From contig NZ_JACVOO010000010.1 of NCBI RefSeq assembly GCF_018882405.1, positions 1-64,000 on the forward strand: a stretch of 64,000 bases of DNA, in the 5' to 3' direction. How positions within the stretch are numbered: position 1 is the first letter of the stretch; the number at the start of each line of letters is the position of its first letter. The translations under genes and the position numbers were made by a program. Origin of the DNA: Polynucleobacter sp. 31A-FELB. GTDB taxonomy: Bacteria; Pseudomonadota; Gammaproteobacteria; Burkholderiales; Burkholderiaceae. Below the pieces are notes generated by a model. That model ran no database searches. It saw nothing but the letters and a program-made list of their open reading frames with translations, and was not told the DNA's origin. This document shows positions 41,145 to 49,612 of the stretch, piece by piece.

Positions 41145-44129
41145 TTAGGCAAATTTTTCGATTTGGCACATGGTGGTTTTGGTTTCTTGCATCATTGTTA
41201 CCTGGTCGTAGCCGTAGGTTGTTGCAGTATTAACCGCTTCACCAAGAACTACTGGGGCAGCGCCCTCTGGGTAATATTTGCGCAAGTCGTTGCCTTGCCA
41301 CCAGCCAGCAAAGTGGAATGGTACGAATGCAGTGCCTTGATCAACACGTGGGGTTACCAATGCACGCACTTTGATCTTGGCGCCTGTTGGTGACTTAACC
41401 CATACGTAATCCCAATTCTTAATGCCACGGTCTTCAGCGGCCTTTGGATTGATCTCCACAAAGTTTTCTTGTTGCAACTCAGCCAACCATGGGTTGGAAC
41501 GGGTTTCGTCTCCTCCACCTTCGTACTCAACCAATCGACCGGAAGTCAGAATGATTGGGAACTTCTCATAGAGCTTCTCATTCAAGTTCTTATCCTGAAC
41601 TGTTTTGAAGAGAGTTGGCAAGCGCCAGAAATTCTTCTTATCCGCAGATGTTGGGTACTTACGCATCATTGGCTCATTGGTACTGTAGAGCGCTTCACGG
41701 TGAGTTGGAATAGCATCTGGGAAGTTCCACACCACTGCGCGTGCTTTTGCATTACCAAATGGATGGCAACCGTTTTTCATTACTACGCGCTGGATACCAC
41801 CAGATAAGTCGGTCTTCCAGTTCTTACCTTCTGCAAGCTTTTGCTCTTCCTCGGTCAACTGATTCCACCAGCCGAGTTTTTTCACGAATACGTGATCAAA
41901 TTCAGGATAGCCTGTGGTGATTGCTGAACCCTTAGAGTAAGAGCCATCTTCAGCCAACAAATTCTTACCGTCTTTTTCCACGCCGAAGTTCGCGCGGAAA
42001 TTTCCGCCACCTTCCATGACGCTCTTGCTAGTGTCATAGAGGTTTGGTGAACCTGGGTGCTTAATAGCGGCAGTACCGTAGCAAGGCCAAGGCAAGCCGT
42101 AGTAATCGCCCGTTGTGTCGTAACCAGTTACTGGATCAACGCCACCGCGTGACTTCAATGTCTTCGGATCAAATACGCCCGCCATTCTCATGTGAGCCTT
42201 CAAACGCTCAGGGGTTTGACCGGTATAACCAATTGTCCATACCGAACGATTAATCTCGCGCAAGATGGATTCAATTTCAGGCTCCCTCCATTGCTTACCA
42301 GCAAATTTGGAATTGAGCATCTTGTAGTTCTTAGAAAGCTCTTCACCGAAACCAAGGCGATCAGCAAATGCCTGCATGATCACATGGTCAGGTACAGACT
42401 CAAACAATGGATCAATCACTTTCTCGCGCCACTGCAATGAGCGGTTTGAGGCAGTAGCTGAACCTGTTGTTTCAAATTGAGTTGTAGCTGGCAATAAGTA
42501 AACATTACGATTTTTGTTTACTGTCTGACCTTCAGCAGGTGGCATTGCTGCCATTGCGGCAGTAGCACTTGGGTAAGGATCAACAACAACCAATAAATCC
42601 AACTTATCCATCGCGCGCTTCATATCCAAGCCGCGAGTTTGTGAGTTTGGAGCATGACCCCAGAAGAACAAACCTTTGACATTGGTTTGTTGATCAATCA
42701 TGTCATTCTTTTCAAGCACTGCATCAACCCAACGAGAAACCGTTGTGCCAGACTTCTCCATCATGTCTGGTGCGTAGCGACCTTTGATCCACTCGTAGTC
42801 AACACCCCATACTGTTGCAAAGTGTTTCCATGAACCTGCTGCAAGGCCATAGTAGCCAGGCAATGAGTCTGGGTTAGGACCAACGTCAGTTGCACCTTGA
42901 ACGTTATCGTGACCACGGAAAATGTTTGCGCCACCACCGGACTTGCCGATGTTGCCTAAAGCCAATTGCAGGATGCAAGATGCACGAACCATGGCATTAC
43001 CAATGGTGTGCTGTGTTTGACCCATACACCAGACCAAAGTGCTTGGGCGATTCTTCGCCATGGTTTCAGCAACTTTGTACATCTGCGCTTCTGGAACACC
43101 ACAAGCCTCTTCTACATTCTTAGGAGTCCACTTCTCCATGACTTCTTTGCGGATCTCATCCATGCCGTATACACGGTCGTTGATGTACTTCTTATCTTCC
43201 CAACCATTGTTGAAGATGTGATACAGAACACCAAACAAGAAAGGAATATCAGTACCAGAACGGATACGAACATACTGATCAGACTTGGCTGCAGTACGGG
43301 TGTAGCGTGGGTCGACCACGATCACCTTGCAACCATTTTCTTTTGCATGCAACAAGCTGAGCATAGACACTGGGTGCGCTTCTGCAGCGTTAGATCCAAT
43401 GTACAAAGCCGCTTTGGCGTTCATCATGTCGTTGTAGCTATTGGTCATCGCACCATAGCCCCAAGTGTTTGCAACACCGGCAACTGTTGTGGAGTGACAG
43501 ATACGTGCTTGATGGTCTGTGTTGTTGGTTCCAAAGAAAGAAACCCACTTACGCATTAAATAAGCTTGCTCATTATTGTGCTTAGAAGAGCCAATAAAGA
43601 AAAGTGAATCTGGGCTGTACTTGCTACGCAAATCTTTCATCTGCGCTGTGATTTCAGTTAAAGCTTGGTCCCAAGAAATTCTTTGGTACTTGCCATCAAC
43701 CAATTTCATTGGGTAACGAAGACGAAAATCCCCATGTCCATGCTCACGCAGAGATGCGCCCTTAGCACAGTAAGCACCCAAGTTAATCGGGGAATCAAAC
43801 GCTGAATCTTGACGAACCCAAACACCGTTCTCAACAGTAGCGTCAGTTGCGCAACCTACAGAGCAATGAGTACAAATTGTTCTCTTAACTTCAATCTTAC
43901 CCTTGCCATCCAACATTGCCTTGCTTTGTTCTGCTGAGGCCTTTTGGACTAAGCTCAATTGGCTTGCTGCGATACCAGCACCAACGCCTACGCCAGAGCG
44001 CTTGAGGAAGGTACGACGATCCATCGTTGGCACAGCAGACTGAAGTCCACGTGACAAGCTACCGATGAGGCGTGATGCAGGTGTAGAGCGGCCGCTCTGT
44101 GGGGTATTGGATTTACGAGTCAGACTCAT
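41145..44129 (-). CDS. fdhA: Formate dehydrogenase alpha subunit (cysteine form, Tat-exported)
   Basis: 994 residues. An N-terminal extension of 35 residues precedes the twin-arginine motif DRRTFLK (37-43). The [4Fe-4S] cysteines are 86, 89, 93 and 121. The metal ligand is Cys211 in ARICHS, where E. coli FdnG has selenocysteine, so selenium is not needed. A molydopterin-binding domain follows to the end. The enzyme oxidises formate to CO2 in the periplasm with a Mo or W bis-pyranopterin; the nearby tup genes suggest tungsten is possible. CAGGGACA before the ATG is a fair ribosome binding site. Confidence 0.95.
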   Translation of the reverse strand: MSLTRKSNTPQSGRSTPASRLIGSLSRGLQSAVPTMDRRTFLKRSGVGVGAGIAASQLSLVQKASAEQSKAMLDGKGKIEVKRTICTHCSVGCATDATVENGVWVRQDSAFDSPINLGAYCAKGASLREHGHGDFRLRYPMKLVDGKYQRISWDQALTEITAQMKDLRSKYSPDSLFFIGSSKHNNEQAYLMRKWVSFFGTNNTDHQARICHSTTVAGVANTWGYGAMTNSYNDMMNAKAALYIGSNAAEAHPVSMLSLLHAKENGCKVIVVDPRYTRTAAKSDQYVRIRSGTDIPFLFGVLYHIFNNGWEDKKYINDRVYGMDEIRKEVMEKWTPKNVEEACGVPEAQMYKVAETMAKNRPSTLVWCMGQTQHTIGNAMVRASCILQLALGNIGKSGGGANIFRGHDNVQGATDVGPNPDSLPGYYGLAAGSWKHFATVWGVDYEWIKGRYAPDMMEKSGTTVSRWVDAVLEKNDMIDQQTNVKGLFFWGHAPNSQTRGLDMKRAMDKLDLLVVVDPYPSATAAMAAMPPAEGQTVNKNRNVYLLPATTQFETTGSATASNRSLQWREKVIDPLFESVPDHVIMQAFADRLGFGEELSKNYKMLNSKFAGKQWREPEIESILREINRSVWTIGYTGQTPERLKAHMRMAGVFDPKTLKSRGGVDPVTGYDTTGDYYGLPWPCYGTAAIKHPGSPNLYDTSKSVMEGGGNFRANFGVEKDGKNLLAEDGSYSKGSAITTGYPEFDHVFVKKLGWWNQLTEEEQKLAEGKNWKTDLSGGIQRVVMKNGCHPFGNAKARAVVWNFPDAIPTHREALYSTNEPMMRKYPTSADKKNFWRLPTLFKTVQDKNLNEKLYEKFPIILTSGRLVEYEGGGDETRSNPWLAELQQENFVEINPKAAEDRGIKNWDYVWVKSPTGAKIKVRALVTPRVDQGTAFVPFHFAGWWQGNDLRKYYPEGAAPVVLGEAVNTATTYGYDQVTMMQETKTTMCQIEKFA

Positions 44130-44191
44130 ATGTTGTCCCTGAAAAATATTTTTATTTAATTATTTGGAAACGACTTCATTCACAACTGGGT

Positions 44192-44413
44192 TTAAAGCAT
44201 GGTGGTTTCGTAGTACTTACGAATATGCGCAGATAACTGATAACCGTCATCCTTGCCTTGAACAGTGCTACCGATTTCCTGAATCACTGCCTTACCAATG
44301 GATGTTTGCGAAGCAACAGCAACAGCACCGACAGTGGCGCCCGCTCCGATGAAGAACTTTCTACGAGAAGGTTGGTTTTCTTCGTTTACTGTAGTTACGG
44401 ATTTAGTGCTCAT
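44192..44413 (-). CDS. Formate dehydrogenase region Tat-target small protein
   Basis: 73 residues. Twin-arginine signal SRRKFFIGAG at 16-25, hydrophobic stretch to about 40, then a short mature part with KYYETTM at the end. This matches the small Tat-target proteins encoded just before fdhA in many proteobacteria, known only by location. It is the first gene after a 117-base gap and so heads the subunit transcript. Its role is unknown; export with the alpha subunit is likely. Confidence 0.83.
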   Translation of the reverse strand: MSTKSVTTVNEENQPSRRKFFIGAGATVGAVAVASQTSIGKAVIQEIGSTVQGKDDGYQLSAHIRKYYETTML

Positions 44414-44437
44414 CGCATGCTCCTATTTAGTGCAAAT

Positions 44438-44451
44438 TTGATATAGGTCAA
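44438..44451. promoter_or_regulatory. FNR/CRP-family-like box upstream of the fdh subunit genes
   Basis: TTGATATAGGTCAA on the plus strand (TTGACCTATATCAA on the minus strand) differs from the FNR consensus TTGAT-N4-ATCAA in one base. The centre is about 31 bases before the start codon of the Tat-target gene, closer than the usual activating position of -41.5 to a transcript start, so control by occlusion or an error in the start is possible. Binding is inferred. Confidence 0.4.
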
Positions 44452-44529
44452 AGTGTAATTGGTAATTGTATTTTTTGCATATTTGGAATTTTTATTTTTC
44501 TAGGGGTTTTCATCTTGTGCAATGCAACA

Positions 44530-45174
44530 TCAAATCATGTCAAAACTCTGACCTTCAATAGCAAGGAACTCTCTAGTTAATGCAGCAATCGGATGGTAAA
44601 GATGCATATCTGGAATGCCTTCTATTGCATCGCACAATTCGTCATACCAAGGACGGATATGGTCGTTGAAGAAAATCCTTTGATTGGTCAAGTTTGAGAT
44701 TTCAACGTCGTCCCCTGCTATGAGGTAACGCATCACTTCACATAGCGCCGATAAATGATCCTCAGTTTCCGTAACCTCCTCGGCCGACTCCAAGCCAAAG
44801 GTGTCTAAGGCACGACGAATTTCAACTAACGGCTTTTCATTTAAATGACCTGCCATATAAAAAGAGCCATTCAGAATGACATTGGGGCGCCCTACGCTGA
44901 TGAAGTTGCGGTCAAATTCCTCATGCCATGCTTTGGCAGGGTTGTTCTTGGCAACTTCGACCACGCTATTCCAAACCTTAGCTAGCGGTGCATCATCAGG
45001 CTGACTCTCCTGCCCATCTGGAATAGAGGCGGCTATTTGATCCAATAACTCCTGATCTGGCGGTTGATGAAAAAACCTAGCAATCAAGCCGTATAGATCG
45101 GCTCTAGCCAAATCTTCTGGCAGCCCTACATCACCGACCTCAGTTGAGGTGCTCTCTTTTATCTGCTCGCTCAT
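44530..45174 (-). CDS. TorD-family chaperone for the molybdoenzyme
   Basis: 214 residues, all-helical, with the TorD/DmsD family core around EFDRNFISVGRP (about 88-99) and the NDHIRPWYDELC motif (about 170-181), near the E(x)DH-type signature. It should bind the Tat signal of FdhA during cofactor insertion. The ATG at 45174 overlaps the stop of the Fe-S protein by four bases (ATGA), which sets the start; a longer frame to 45216 lies inside the neighbour. Its acidic N-terminus is longer than usual. Confidence 0.85.
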   Translation of the reverse strand: MSEQIKESTSTEVGDVGLPEDLARADLYGLIARFFHQPPDQELLDQIAASIPDGQESQPDDAPLAKVWNSVVEVAKNNPAKAWHEEFDRNFISVGRPNVILNGSFYMAGHLNEKPLVEIRRALDTFGLESAEEVTETEDHLSALCEVMRYLIAGDDVEISNLTNQRIFFNDHIRPWYDELCDAIEGIPDMHLYHPIAALTREFLAIEGQSFDMI

Positions 45175-47261
45175 ATTTCTTTTTTCACCATATCGACAAC
45201 GCGACAATCGCCACACATCTTGAGTCTATCTAAAGCTGCTCCAGCAAAGGCGCCATGGGCACCCAGCTTTACCAACATCAAATCCACCATCTTCGCCGTT
45301 CCAAAGACCTTGCCACAGCTGATGCAATGGAAAGGCTTAGTCTCGTTGAGCTCTACCTTCTGCTTACGCTCTTCAACAGTCTGTAAACGCGGTGCCAATG
45401 ACAGGGCTTGCTCTGGGCAAGTTTGAACGCAGATACCGCACTGAACGCATTGCTTCTCAATAAAGGAAAGCTTCGGCTCGTCTAAGTTATCGAGCAAAGC
45501 ACCTTCTGGACAGCTGCCTACGCAAGACATGCACAGGGTGCAGGCATCTTTGTTGATATTGAGGCCACCTAAGAATGAGGATTTTGGCAATGCAGCGCCA
45601 CCTGCTGGAAGCGGTGCTTTAGCTTGCTTTTGGAAGTGCTCTAAAACCATTTCAATGGTTTCGCGTTTTTGATTACCAAGACCAAAACTGGCGGGCGAAC
45701 AAATTGCCTGCAGAGCGCCACGCTGACGCAGCTTACCCATTGCTGCGGATACGGGCTGCAGATCATCGGCGGAAGTGAGATGTATTAGTGAAAGTCTGGC
45801 ATCAAATCCATACGCCACCAAAATTGCATTACCCAAATCAACTTGCGTTTCTAATGCGGCGCGATAAGCGGGATCTTCATCGCCAGTGAGCAACAAAATG
45901 ACCTCACCAAAACCATAGGCGATTGCACCAAGCCATAAATCCAGGCCAGTGGAAGCAATGTGCTCGATTCCATAAGGCAATACGAAAGATGGCAATCCCT
46001 CAAACTGCTTTGGTCTTAAATGGGCCAAGCGCCCTAGAGAATCTATAGCTTGAGTACCAGCCTTAAGCGTATGCAACAGCAAGGCAGGCGCTTGCACCTG
46101 TTTGATCTTAGTGCTCTCGGCAGCAAATACATTCGCGAGAGTTTTAATCTCTTTGCCTTGGTGACTGACGCTTGGATAGTTGTAGCGCATCGCACCTGAT
46201 GGACAAACCGTTGAGCAAGCTCCACAGCCCATACATAAATTAGGATTAACTTCTACAGTACCCTGTCCATTCTTAAACAAGGAGGAGATGGCGCCTGTAG
46301 AGCAGACATCGATACAAGCACTGCACCCTACTTTGCCATTACGGCCATGCGCGCAAATCTTTTCGGTATAGGAAAAGTATTTAGGCTTTTCAAATTCACC
46401 AACTAAGCCCAATAATTCATTTGCAACCAAGGCTTGCTCAAGCGGATCTTTCCCGGGAGCAAAATAACCTTGTGGTGTTTGACTCATGCGCATCTTCGGA
46501 TCAGCTCGCAAATCCATAATCAAATCAAACTCAGCATTACGCTGACGCTCTACTCGATCAAAATTAATAGCGCCAATACCAGCGCAGGCTGTGACACAAG
46601 CGCGGTGGGATTTACATTTATCCAGGTCAATCTGGAATGAATCATCAATTGCACCTTCTGGGCAAACCTCAACACAGGCGCCACAACGAGTGCACATCTC
46701 AGGATCGATCGGGTTTTGCAAATTCCAGTCGACAGAAAATTTACCCAGATAACCATCTAACTTAAGCACTTCGCCCGAATAGATCGGGAAGTTTCTTGCA
46801 ATCGGCAATGCGCCCGGTTCTGTACATAAAACAGATACGTCGAGAGAGTCGCTGAGCTTGTCAGCCCAAGGCAAAGCTTGGTCTCCAGGGCCAACAATCA
46901 GTAAGCGACCTTGGCTTTCATAATTCACTACGGGTACCGGCTCTGCCTCTGGCATATCAGCCAAGGCAAGCAATGCTGCGATCTTCGGTGTAGAGGCTTT
47001 AGCCTCTTGCGTCCAACCAGCTACTTCACGAATATTGACGAAGCGTAATGGCGCTACCAAAGGCTTTTCTGATTGCTCGGCCAACTCACCAAATAAAGCG
47101 CGCTCTTGAGTGCAGGCGATCACGATAGAGTCACTGCCATCAAATGCCTTAATGACTGAGCCAATTTCCTGCCTACATAAGGAGGTGTGCATGGTGACGC
47201 CCAGGGCCTTTGAATCCAAAGGCATGGTTCCGTTGCAATTACAGACTAATTTTTGACTCAT
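45171..47261 (-). CDS. Multi-[4Fe-4S] ferredoxin-domain protein of the fdh operon
   Basis: 696 residues, soluble. An N-terminal part with CNCNG (7-10) and single Cys (29, 50), then ferredoxin motifs: CTRCGACVEVC from 190, Cys216/222/226, CSACIDVC from 313, CMGCGACSTVC from 343, and two more in the last 130 residues (CTLCMSCVGSC and CVQCGICVQTC). The end has CISC and CGDC pairs that look like a metal knuckle. About six clusters are expected. The family accompanies FDH3-type operons in betaproteobacteria; a role as electron carrier or in Fe-S assembly has not been assigned as far as I know. It overlaps TorD and follows DUF3306 by 10 bases. Confidence 0.82.
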   Translation of the reverse strand: MSQKLVCNCNGTMPLDSKALGVTMHTSLCRQEIGSVIKAFDGSDSIVIACTQERALFGELAEQSEKPLVAPLRFVNIREVAGWTQEAKASTPKIAALLALADMPEAEPVPVVNYESQGRLLIVGPGDQALPWADKLSDSLDVSVLCTEPGALPIARNFPIYSGEVLKLDGYLGKFSVDWNLQNPIDPEMCTRCGACVEVCPEGAIDDSFQIDLDKCKSHRACVTACAGIGAINFDRVERQRNAEFDLIMDLRADPKMRMSQTPQGYFAPGKDPLEQALVANELLGLVGEFEKPKYFSYTEKICAHGRNGKVGCSACIDVCSTGAISSLFKNGQGTVEVNPNLCMGCGACSTVCPSGAMRYNYPSVSHQGKEIKTLANVFAAESTKIKQVQAPALLLHTLKAGTQAIDSLGRLAHLRPKQFEGLPSFVLPYGIEHIASTGLDLWLGAIAYGFGEVILLLTGDEDPAYRAALETQVDLGNAILVAYGFDARLSLIHLTSADDLQPVSAAMGKLRQRGALQAICSPASFGLGNQKRETIEMVLEHFQKQAKAPLPAGGAALPKSSFLGGLNINKDACTLCMSCVGSCPEGALLDNLDEPKLSFIEKQCVQCGICVQTCPEQALSLAPRLQTVEERKQKVELNETKPFHCISCGKVFGTAKMVDLMLVKLGAHGAFAGAALDRLKMCGDCRVVDMVKKEI

Positions 47262-47271
47262 TGATTTCTTC

Positions 47272-47835
47272 TTAACTGGTTTTCTTATCCACGGGTACGG
47301 GGTCTTTATCTCCCGTTTCCTGAATAGCTGCTGGTGTGGATGTTAAATCAGTCTGTGGACTTAGGGGTAAAGCCTGCTCTTCCGATTCAGATTCTTTATT
47401 AGCGGTAGTTTGGGCGACCGGGGTTTCATCGTCGCTATCTTTACGGAAAATGTTGAGCATGTCCGATTGCACCATGCGCTTGAGCATTTCCAGAGGAATT
47501 GGATCCGGCTTAGAGTAATCATCAATATAGATATCCAGGCCATCCATTACATTGAAGTGCGGATCGGAGAACATCTTTTTCATGGCGGCTTGCTGAACTG
47601 CAGGATCCACATCTGGCTTCATAAAAGCAGAGAAGTCAGGAGCAAATCGATCGATCTTTTCTACGTCCTCTAATGTTGCCGAAGGCGTAAGTTCTTTAGT
47701 GTCAGCAGGCTCCTGCTTTAATTCAGGAGAGCTTGTTAACTCAGGCTTGGTCTGCTCGACTACTTTTTTCTCAGGCTCTAGGTTCTCCCCAGACTTCAGA
47801 CGCGACCAACGATTTAGAAATCCGCCAGCCATCAA
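47272..47835 (-). CDS. DUF3306 protein
   Basis: 187 residues. GGFLNRWSRLKSG at the start is the hallmark of DUF3306; a Pro/Glu-rich linker leads to a second conserved block (FAPDFSAFMKPDVDPAVQQAA, about 63-83, and DPHFNVMDGLDIYIDDY) and an acidic low-complexity tail. It has no signal peptide. Function unknown, but DUF3305 and DUF3306 occur as a pair in formate dehydrogenase operons. It overlaps the DUF3305 stop by four bases; the second Met is an alternative start. Confidence 0.88.
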   Translation of the reverse strand: MMAGGFLNRWSRLKSGENLEPEKKVVEQTKPELTSSPELKQEPADTKELTPSATLEDVEKIDRFAPDFSAFMKPDVDPAVQQAAMKKMFSDPHFNVMDGLDIYIDDYSKPDPIPLEMLKRMVQSDMLNIFRKDSDDETPVAQTTANKESESEEQALPLSPQTDLTSTPAAIQETGDKDPVPVDKKTS

Positions 47836-48371
47836 TCCTCCGTCCCACGATTAGCACCCTTGAATGATTCAGGGCGATGACGCTTCTTAGGTTCAGGGCG
47901 GTAATTTTCATTCACAAACTCTTGCAGCCAAGAAGCGTGTTCCGCAGACAAGGGAACGCTATCAACCGATTCGCCACCATCCAACAAGCGCGCTGCTTCG
48001 TTATAGCTTACGCAAATGCGATGTGGAACTGCAATGGTTGCTTCAGATTTAGCCAACTCAATAGATTGAGCGTCCACGTAGCGCTCAATATCCTCTTCTA
48101 GGCGCCACATCACAAACCAACAAGGCTGAACAGCAGAGAGGTTAAGGTAGTAGCCCTCGGCCTCATCTGGGAAAAGATTGAGCTCGTAGCCAGTAAACAA
48201 CCAAGACTCACCTTGATCATCGCGCCCTAAAAACTGCCCAATAATTTTGTTCTCTGCGCTGACTGCGTTGGTAAATTGCCCGAAGTCTGGCATCACCTCT
48301 TGAGGCGCCCAACGAAAGGAAACCCAGGGGTTATCAACAGACTGCTTACGCATGAGCACTGCAAAACGCAT
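47832..48371 (-). CDS. DUF3305 protein
   Basis: 179 residues. MRKQSVDNPWVSFRWAP at the start and FLGRDDQGESWLFTGYELNLFPDEAEGYYLNL (core: LFTGYELNLFPDEAE, about 75-90) are typical of DUF3305. The C-terminal part, rich in Arg and Pro, follows a conserved VPLSAEHASWLQEFVNE block. It is soluble with no cofactor motif. The stop overlaps DUF3306 and the start lies 6 bases after apbC, so it belongs to the same transcript. It is presumably a maturation factor for FDH; no biochemical role is established. Confidence 0.88.
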   Translation of the reverse strand: MRFAVLMRKQSVDNPWVSFRWAPQEVMPDFGQFTNAVSAENKIIGQFLGRDDQGESWLFTGYELNLFPDEAEGYYLNLSAVQPCWFVMWRLEEDIERYVDAQSIELAKSEATIAVPHRICVSYNEAARLLDGGESVDSVPLSAEHASWLQEFVNENYRPEPKKRHRPESFKGANRGTED

Positions 48372-48377
48372 AAGGCC

Positions 48378-49466
48378 TCAGGTATTTTGAACCACGATGT
48401 TAGGAAATTTACTGCTCATGTCTTTTGAAAGCGCTGCAACCTTAATGGCCACTCGCCTTGCAATCGTTTTATAAATTGCACTGATAGCGCCATCAGGGTC
48501 AGCTACTACTGTTGGACGACCCGCATCTGCTTGCTCACGAATCGATAAATTCAGAGGTAAGTCACCCAAGAAATCAACGCCATATTCTTTGCACATCTTT
48601 TGGCCACCGCCGGTACCGAACACATGCTCCTCATGACCGCAACTTGGGCAGACGTAGGTGCTCATATTTTCGATGATGCCCACGATCGGTACACCAACCT
48701 TCTCAAACATTTTTAAGCCCTTACGCGCATCGAGCAAAGCAATGTCTTGAGGGGTGGTCACAATGACTGCGCCGGTCACAGGCACCTTTTGAGCCAGCGT
48801 TAACTGAATATCACCGGTACCAGGAGGCATATCCACAATCAGGTAATCAAGATCACGCCAACGGGTTTGACGCAGTAATTGCTCTAAAGCAGACGTCACC
48901 ATCGGACCACGCCACACCATTGGCGCATCATCATCGATCAAGAAACCAATTGAGCTTGCCTGAAGGCCGTGACCTTCCATTGGCTCCATCGTGTTTTCTT
49001 CAATGGATTCTGGTCTGCCAGTGATACCCAGCATCATTGGCTGACTAGGTCCGTAAATATCCGCATCCAACATACCGACCTGCGCACCTTCAGCCGCTAA
49101 AGCTAAAGCCAGGTTAACTGCGGTAGTGGACTTTCCGACCCCGCCCTTACCGCTGGCAACAGCGATGATATTTTTTACATTCGGTAATAGCTTGACGCCG
49201 CGCTGAACAGCATGCGCAACGATTTGACTGCTGACATTGACGCTAACATTTTTCACATCAGGCAATTCACGCAGCACTGCAATCACGGATTTACGAATAA
49301 CATCAAACTGACTTTTTGCTGGATAGCCCAAAACGATATCTAGACTAATATCGCCGCCATCTACTTTTAGATTTTTGACGCTCTTTGCCGACACAAAGTC
49401 GATTTGTGTATTTGGGTCAATTAAACCCTTTAATGCTGCTTGCACAGCCTCTACAGTAAGCGCCAC
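48378..49466 (-). CDS. apbC: Iron-sulfur cluster carrier ATPase ApbC/Mrp
   Basis: About 362 residues. An N-terminal MIP18-like domain (about 1-85) with PxxxxQIDF is followed by a deviant Walker A SGKGGVGKST (about 106-115) and CPSC in YVCPSCGHEE, which binds a bridging [4Fe-4S] cluster in the dimer. It hands clusters to apo-proteins; heading the fdh maturation genes, it may serve the multi-cluster protein and FdhAB. AGGAG touches the ATG at 49472 with no spacing, so GTG at 49466, six bases after it, is the better start. Confidence 0.93.
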   Translation of the reverse strand: MALTVEAVQAALKGLIDPNTQIDFVSAKSVKNLKVDGGDISLDIVLGYPAKSQFDVIRKSVIAVLRELPDVKNVSVNVSSQIVAHAVQRGVKLLPNVKNIIAVASGKGGVGKSTTAVNLALALAAEGAQVGMLDADIYGPSQPMMLGITGRPESIEENTMEPMEGHGLQASSIGFLIDDDAPMVWRGPMVTSALEQLLRQTRWRDLDYLIVDMPPGTGDIQLTLAQKVPVTGAVIVTTPQDIALLDARKGLKMFEKVGVPIVGIIENMSTYVCPSCGHEEHVFGTGGGQKMCKEYGVDFLGDLPLNLSIREQADAGRPTVVADPDGAISAIYKTIARRVAIKVAALSKDMSSKFPNIVVQNT

Positions 49467-49571
49467 CGACATCTCCTAGAAAAAGAACAATCCCGCAAGG
49501 GAATCCCAATAAAGTCAATTGGGAGGTATTACAAAGAATGGAATAGTGGGTAGATTAACCGCACATGCAAA

Positions 49572-49604
49572 AAATTGCTTAAAACGAGATTGGGAAATCT
49601 CGTT
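49572..49604 (-). terminator. Terminator of the phosphate transport operon
   Basis: On the minus strand a nine-pair stem AACGAGATT / AATCTCGTT (49583-49591 and 49596-49604) with four-base loop is followed by TTTTAAGCAATTTTTT. It begins ten bases after the pit stop codon and separates pit from the apbC-fdh operon. Confidence 0.87.
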
Positions 49605-49612
49605 GGACCGAC

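Noticed and set aside
42890..43559. Long plus-strand frames (up to 197 codons) opposite the formate dehydrogenase alpha gene
   Set aside because: They are antisense to a conserved, complete catalytic subunit, show no recognisable domains and follow the codon pattern of the real gene in reverse.
49490..49524. Two short hairpins (TCCC-GCAA-GGGA and TCCCAAT...ATTGGGA) upstream of apbC as a possible riboswitch
   Set aside because: The stems are four and seven pairs with no conserved aptamer features and no T-run; too little for a call.
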